DNA from: Heterocephalus glaber
Lineage: Eukaryota > Chordata > Mammalia > Rodentia > Bathyergidae
Reading direction: 5' to 3'
NCBI RefSeq assembly: GCF_000247695.1
Contig: NW_004624795.1
Location: 11,179,621 to 11,243,620, forward strand
Length of the DNA: 64,000 nucleotides
This document shows, piece after piece, positions 59,603 through 64,000 of the stretch. Numbering within the stretch: the first letter of the stretch is position 1; the number at the start of each line of letters is the position of its first letter. Under the pieces are notes generated by a model that made no database searches, was not told where the DNA came from, and saw only the letters and a list, made by a program, of their open reading frames with translations. The position numbers and the translations under genes are program-made.

Positions 59603-59698
59603 GGCTGGGGATTTAGCTCAGTGGTTTCACCACCTGCTGCGCAAGCGCAAGGACCCGAGTTCGATCCCTGGTACCAAAACAAAAACAAAAACAAAAAC
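59603..59698 (+). mobile_element. ID-type SINE with perfect 19-bp target duplication
   Basis: GGCTGGGGATTTAGCTCAGTGG holds an intact A box (59614-59624), and GAGTTCGATCCC is the B box (59657-59668), followed by GTACC and a CAAAA repeat tail. AAGAGCAACACTGGTCTTG is duplicated exactly at 59584-59602 and 59699-59717. The best-preserved SINE here. Confidence 0.97.
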
Positions 59699-59717
59699 AA
59701 GAGCAACACTGGTCTTG

Positions 59718-60235
59718 AGGAATATTTGGGTGAGTGATGAGATTCTGAGCTGTCAGAGAGCTGAATTCACACATGTAAATGAGATTTGCAGAAGATCCAA
59801 GTAAGCACTCAGTAAGTTACAGTGAAACTCAACTGCATTTAGGAGAAGGTGTTATACCTCATAGGGGCTCTATACATATCACTAAAACAAAGTGCTGGCT
59901 AAAGGCTGTACACTGAGTAACTCACTTCCTCTCCATCTTCCTTCCCTTGGATTAACTTTGAGCACCCATTGTGAGTTGCATTATGCCTAGCTCTGAGGTC
60001 TTCATGGGTTAAGGCAAACGACACTTTAAAATTCTAACCTGACTCATTGTCTAAATTCCCTCCTATTCTTCATCCATAATTGGATCTTTTTAAAAAGACA
60101 GTCTGTGTCCAGAAAGGGAGAGAAAGAAAAAAAAAAAAAAGAAAGCTCAAAGTCACTTCCCATTTTGCTATTGCACTTAAAACCTTACTAACTCTTTATT
60201 TTATTTTTGGAAATGACCTTTTCTACTTGTTTTTT
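59718..60235. other. unassigned
   Basis: A short A-run lies at 60127-60140. Nothing else recognised. Confidence 0.4.
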
Positions 60236-60242
60236 AAATTAA

Positions 60243-60587
60243 TTTTATTGATACATTTTAGGTATACAATATAATGACATTCACCACTGGAAATTTGTAC
60301 CTTTACATAATCTATCTTGATTCTTATTTTTCCCCCTTCCCCTGGCCTCCCTTCAACCCCTCCACCCCTCCTTATTTACAAAGACTTTGTTTCCATTTTT
60401 TCCTTTTCTCATATTAATTTCATTCCCTTTTTTCCTTCCCCAATCCCTCCCACTTCCCCTTCCTTTTTGGACTTTTCTTCCTATTTCATGATATCTATTA
60501 CTCCTTTTGATCCTTATTTACAATTGAAATAAATAGTACAGACGTGTAAATACCGATAGTTTCTCTGGTGTGAGAAACTGAGAAATT
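60243..60587 (-). mobile_element. L1 3' UTR with inverted 5' piece (twin-priming structure)
   Basis: 60243-60528 is the minus-strand L1 3' UTR. At about 60529 orientation flips: 60529-60587 (GAAATAAATAGTACAGACG to GGTGTGAGAAACTG) is plus-strand sequence that belongs immediately upstream in the L1. A short AAATTAA word flanks both ends (60236 and 60583). Confidence 0.8.
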
Positions 60588-60589
60588 AA

Positions 60590-62104
60590 CTCTTGAAACT
60601 AATCTTTTAACAGAGAATCTGCTCTTAAACCAAGAGAAGCCTTATATCCATGCAGTGATGACTGGGGTATTTTTAGATAATATTGTGATTTTGAGCAGAG
60701 TATGAAAGTGGAGCTGTCCAGAACTAAGAGGAAACAAGCAGCCAGGGAGCAGGAACCTGTGGCATTAGGAAAACTTAGATCAGTGGATGCTAAAGGAAAT
60801 CTAGTGGACTACTTCAAACTTGAACTCTTTTTAAAACTTAGAATAGGACCTTATTTGGGGAAAATGCCCTTTGAAGGTTTAAGGTAGATAGGTATGAGTA
60901 CTACTTGCCTATTTTTGAATAGTCCTCTTGCAGCAATGTGAATGACATACTTAATAGAATGAATAGCAGTTGACAAGAAGAGGACACAAATCCAAGTGTC
61001 TGAAACAGGTTCTATGAAGGAGAAAAGCAGGCAGGTGGAAACAAAGGGAACACTGTGAAGAAGGGATCATCAAATACTAAATTCAAGCCTTTTACATAGT
61101 CTTGTGGGTATTCAGACTCTGGTACCAGAGCCTATGTAATCTGAAGAGAAGCAGGAAATCTTAACTTATACTGAAATCTTCCAATATATTTTTTAAAAAT
61201 AAGCATCATCCAAAGACATCCTTTGGTGAGGTGTCACCATGGGGAGGCACCAGAAGAAAGTAAGTGATTGCCACATTCAGTAGTGAACATGGGAACCAAG
61301 AGGATAAGTAGAATGTGCAACAGTTGGGTGTTGTCACGGCAACCAGGGATAGCTATAGGGAGATGATATGAAGTGAATATAACTTCCTTCCTTCCTTCCT
61401 TCCTTTTTCCTCATTTAGGTTGGAGTTTAGAGCAAAATCAAGAAAGCTATTGTGTGAGTAAAGACCTGATCTTATCTGAAAGGCGTATGTGAGTTTTCCT
61501 TCACCCCGTTCTCCTGGTTTGGAGTAACTCTGAGAGCAGTGTCTCAGGGAGACACTCATACTTTAAGGCAGCTCTGCTTCTCCTCTCATGGGCGGGCTGT
61601 GTTTCTGAGACTATCAAGATGTGCTCCATAATTTTTTCCACTTGGCAAGGAACTGGCGGTTCCTGACCTGTTAACAGTGTGTACTTAGAAAATTTAAAGA
61701 AAAAACTGGAGAAATAAACTACGATTTTTTTTTTTACAGAATATATCATACACTATATTTAATTTCCCTTTACATCATGGGTCTTTATTTGACTTTTGAA
61801 GACTCCTTTGCATCTGGTGACAGTGGGTCTTCAAGGTATTATAGGATGAAGTAGAACTAGCTAGCTCTGTCCTAGAATCTCAGTCTTAGGCCCATTGTGA
61901 TTCAAACTGATTCAATGATTTTTGAAAGGCCGTCTCTGAACGTTAGTTCTTCTCCTTTATAATGCAGTAGTGGTACCTGCTAGCACTGGATTCAGGAGCC
62001 TCAGGTCCAGGGCAGAAGATCTGGACTTGGCTCAAGCTTTGATATAATCTGCATCTATGATGTTGGCTAGATCACTTCTCTTGGTCTCATTTTCCTAGTT
62101 GATA
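60590..62104. other. unassigned, contains a (TTCC)n tract
   Basis: No exon or repeat recognised apart from the simple repeat at 61382. Confidence 0.4.
61382..61405 (+). repeat. (TTCC)n simple repeat
   Basis: About six units. Confidence 0.9.
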
Positions 62105-62170
62105 AAATTAATGTGCTGATTTGTTCCTTCATCCAACAAATATTTGTTGAGTTCCTAAGACGTGCTGGAA
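62105..62170 (-). mobile_element. L2 3'-end fragment
   Basis: CATCCAACAAATATTTGTTGAGTTCCTAAGACGTGCTGG is the reverse of an L2 3' end (62131-62169). Confidence 0.6.
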
Positions 62171-62227
62171 TGTTTAGGGATTAGATTAATGTTAAATATT
62201 TCATGGTTATGTCTTGCCCTTCGTTGG

Positions 62228-62640
62228 TGCAATGGGTTGAATGTTGACATCTTAATCCTGTGAACCTGTGACTATGACCTCATTTGAAAAGATCTTTGCA
62301 GATGTAAACAAGTTAAAGATCTTGAGATGAGATCATCCTGGATTGTCTGAGTGGCTTCTAAATCCTGACAAATGTCTTTATAAGAGACACCCAGAGGAAA
62401 TAGCCACAGAAGAGAAGGCCATGGAATGATGAGAGCAGATAAAGCCACAAGCCAAAAAGCATCTGGATCCACTAGAAGCCGGGAAAGGCAAGGAGAAATT
62501 CTCTTCTGGAGCCCTTGGAAGTGGGGTGGCTCTGTGTTACCTTAATTTCAGACTTCTAGCTTCCAGAACTGTGAGAGAATAAATTTCTGTTGTTTTAAGC
62601 CACCAAATTTGCTATGGCAGCTTTAGTAAAGTAATACAAT
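62228..62640 (+). mobile_element. MLT1 LTR (MaLR)
   Basis: Starts TGCAATGGGTTGAATGTTGAC. Contains AAGTTAAAGATCTTGAGATGAGATCATCCTGGATTGTC-type text (62309-62346), then TTCCAGAACTGTGAGAGAATAAATTTCTGTTGTTTTAAGCC at 62559-62600, and ends AAAGTAATACAA. Near full length, solo. Confidence 0.9.
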
Positions 62641-63504
62641 TGGGTTCAGGCCAACCAGCTGGCAAATTACTTCTTTCCTTTTGTGGGACAACCATGTGTG
62701 GATGCTCACAAGGCTTTTATGAAGCAGCAACAGCATTTGGTTCCACTCAAAGCTCCCTGCTGAGGGTGCAATCCAAGATGGCACTTCCTGCTCAGGTTAC
62801 CATGGTCTCTGCCACATGACAGTGTTGCTCTTGGGACAGCTGGTTTACCAGGAGAGAAATTTGACTCAAGCTTGCAAGCAGGCAGTGAGTGAATGAATTG
62901 GAGCAGTCAGATTCCTTTCCTTGGAGAATCTGAATCTGAGACACAGAAAGAGAGATGTTAGTTGTTAGATGGTGCAAAAGAAGGCAAAGCTAAGAGCCCC
63001 TAAAGGAGTAGGAAGCATGAATAGAAGTATGAGCCAGAAAGGCTATACACTGAAGCTATGTATTAGAGAAAATACACTCACTTTTAAATATCAGTTTATG
63101 GTGATTGAACATGAATAGGCTTCCCCTGAAAAAAGAGTTAGTTTCCAAGTTCATATTCTCAGTGCCTCCTTGCTGTTCTTCATATTCTTCAGTGTATTTT
63201 CGGGTTTTTCCAGGGAAGATTTTCCTCAGTCTAGCCAAGGACTTCATCTGGATTCTTCTCCTTGGGCTTTTACCTACACCAGGTACAGCTGGTATTATTG
63301 TCTTGGGCAGCAGACCTGGCTCCTTGACACAGTAGCAGACGTGGGCCTAGATCACAGTGTCTTTTTTCTTTTCCTATCTAGGGAGCATACACCCTGTCCT
63401 AGACATGCTTCATAAAGCATCACAGATGTGTAGTACATGGCTATCTGTTCTAACTCTGTGCCTAAGGCCTAGTTCACACTGTTCCTGAAGGCTGAATTTT
63501 TAAA
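62641..63504. other. unassigned
   Basis: Nothing recognised. Confidence 0.4.
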
Positions 63505-63850
63505 AATGATAATAACATAATAACTATCATTTCATAAATTTTAGCAACATGTCAAGTGCTAAACTGAGAAATTAGCATGAATTATCTCTAATCTTCACAA
63601 TAATTATGGCAGGGGTTATTATTATCTTCCTTTTAAGTGCTATTAACAAGATCTGGCAGAAAATTTGTGATGATCATAGCTAATGTGTCTAAACTGCCAC
63701 ATAGGAAACATTTCTGTTGGATGTTGCTGTTGCTACTGCCTTTCTGAAGAAGAGATGCTCAGAAGAGTAAGTAATTTCTTTGAGAGTCACAGAGATGACA
63801 CAGAGAGCCAGGATTTGATCCATGATCTGATTGATCCTATGTCTATAATA
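63505..63850 (-). mobile_element. MIR-like SINE, minus strand
   Basis: AAATTAGCATGAATTATCTCTAATCTTCACAATAATTATGGC at 63570-63611 and AGAGTCACAGAGATGACACAGAGAGCCAGGATTTGATCC at 63782-63820 are the reverse MIR 3' half and core. Intervening text is diverged. Confidence 0.6.
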
Positions 63851-64000
63851 CTTTTGACTACTTCCTAACCTTATGATGGGGGAAACTACAATTATTAAGT
63901 CTTAACCATGACCGAAGCTACTAATACGATCTGGATTTCCCCAGAAGGGGACACAGCCTTGCAGGGGCTCCTTACACGCAGCCCCTAAGTGACTGCCTAA

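Noticed and set aside
59603..59698. tRNA-Ala gene
   Set aside because: The A and B boxes are present, but the 3' acceptor half cannot fold as a tRNA, and there is an A-rich tail with a target duplication, so it is a SINE.

Overview
This is nuclear DNA from a mammal, most likely a rodent. The window carries 7SL-derived B1-like SINEs together with short tRNA-Ala-like (ID-type) SINEs. It also carries L1 elements with a long polypurine 3' UTR, plus the usual old mammalian layer: MIR, L2, MaLR and MLT2 LTRs, and hAT DNA transposons. I saw no B2 or other obviously murine SINE, so a non-murid rodent seems more likely, but I cannot name the species. No complete protein-coding gene, tRNA gene or rRNA gene is visible. 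The window reads as an intergenic region or the inside of a very large intron. All family names come from remembered consensus sequences, not from a search.

Layout. At 0-0.44 kb is the 5' end of a minus-strand L1 running off the left edge, with a 70-bp tandem repeat in its 5' UTR and a frameshifted ORF1. At 4.5-6.3 kb is a nested L1 complex. An older, apparently twin-primed L1 forms the outer shell. Inside it are two head-to-head young L1 3' ends that make a 323-bp, 98% identical inverted repeat. From 8.5 to 13.6 kb lie L1 fragments, a MER5A-like hAT element and an ID SINE. At 18.0-19.7 kb there are two adjacent LTRs of different families followed by L1 3' ends. At 24.3-25.9 kb an LTR is abutted by an L1 3' UTR and an ancient L1 ORF2. 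From 26.1 to 27.5 kb and 33.1 to 35.3 kb are L2 elements on the minus strand, split by later insertions.

At 37.1 kb is the only stretch that looks like it could be a real coding exon of a host gene. It is an open, CpG-containing segment of 239 bp with a good splice acceptor and a GTGAGT donor. From 39 to 48 kb are SINEs, hAT and L1 3' ends. At 52.0-54.1 kb is a two-LTR MaLR-type ERVL relic. At 57.8-59.2 kb is a 5'-truncated L1 with a perfect 17-bp target-site duplication, itself hit by an ID SINE. At 59.6 kb is an ID SINE with a perfect 19-bp target duplication, the freshest-looking insertion in the window. At 60.2-60.6 kb is an L1 with an inverted 5' piece, and at 62.2-62.6 kb an MLT1 LTR.

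Most open reading frames here are short and at chance level, or are antisense shadows of the L1 polypurine 3' UTR. The remaining intervals are listed as unassigned. The most useful second looks are the inverted L1 complex, the candidate exon, and the odd 3' ends and duplicated 3' UTR of this L1 family.
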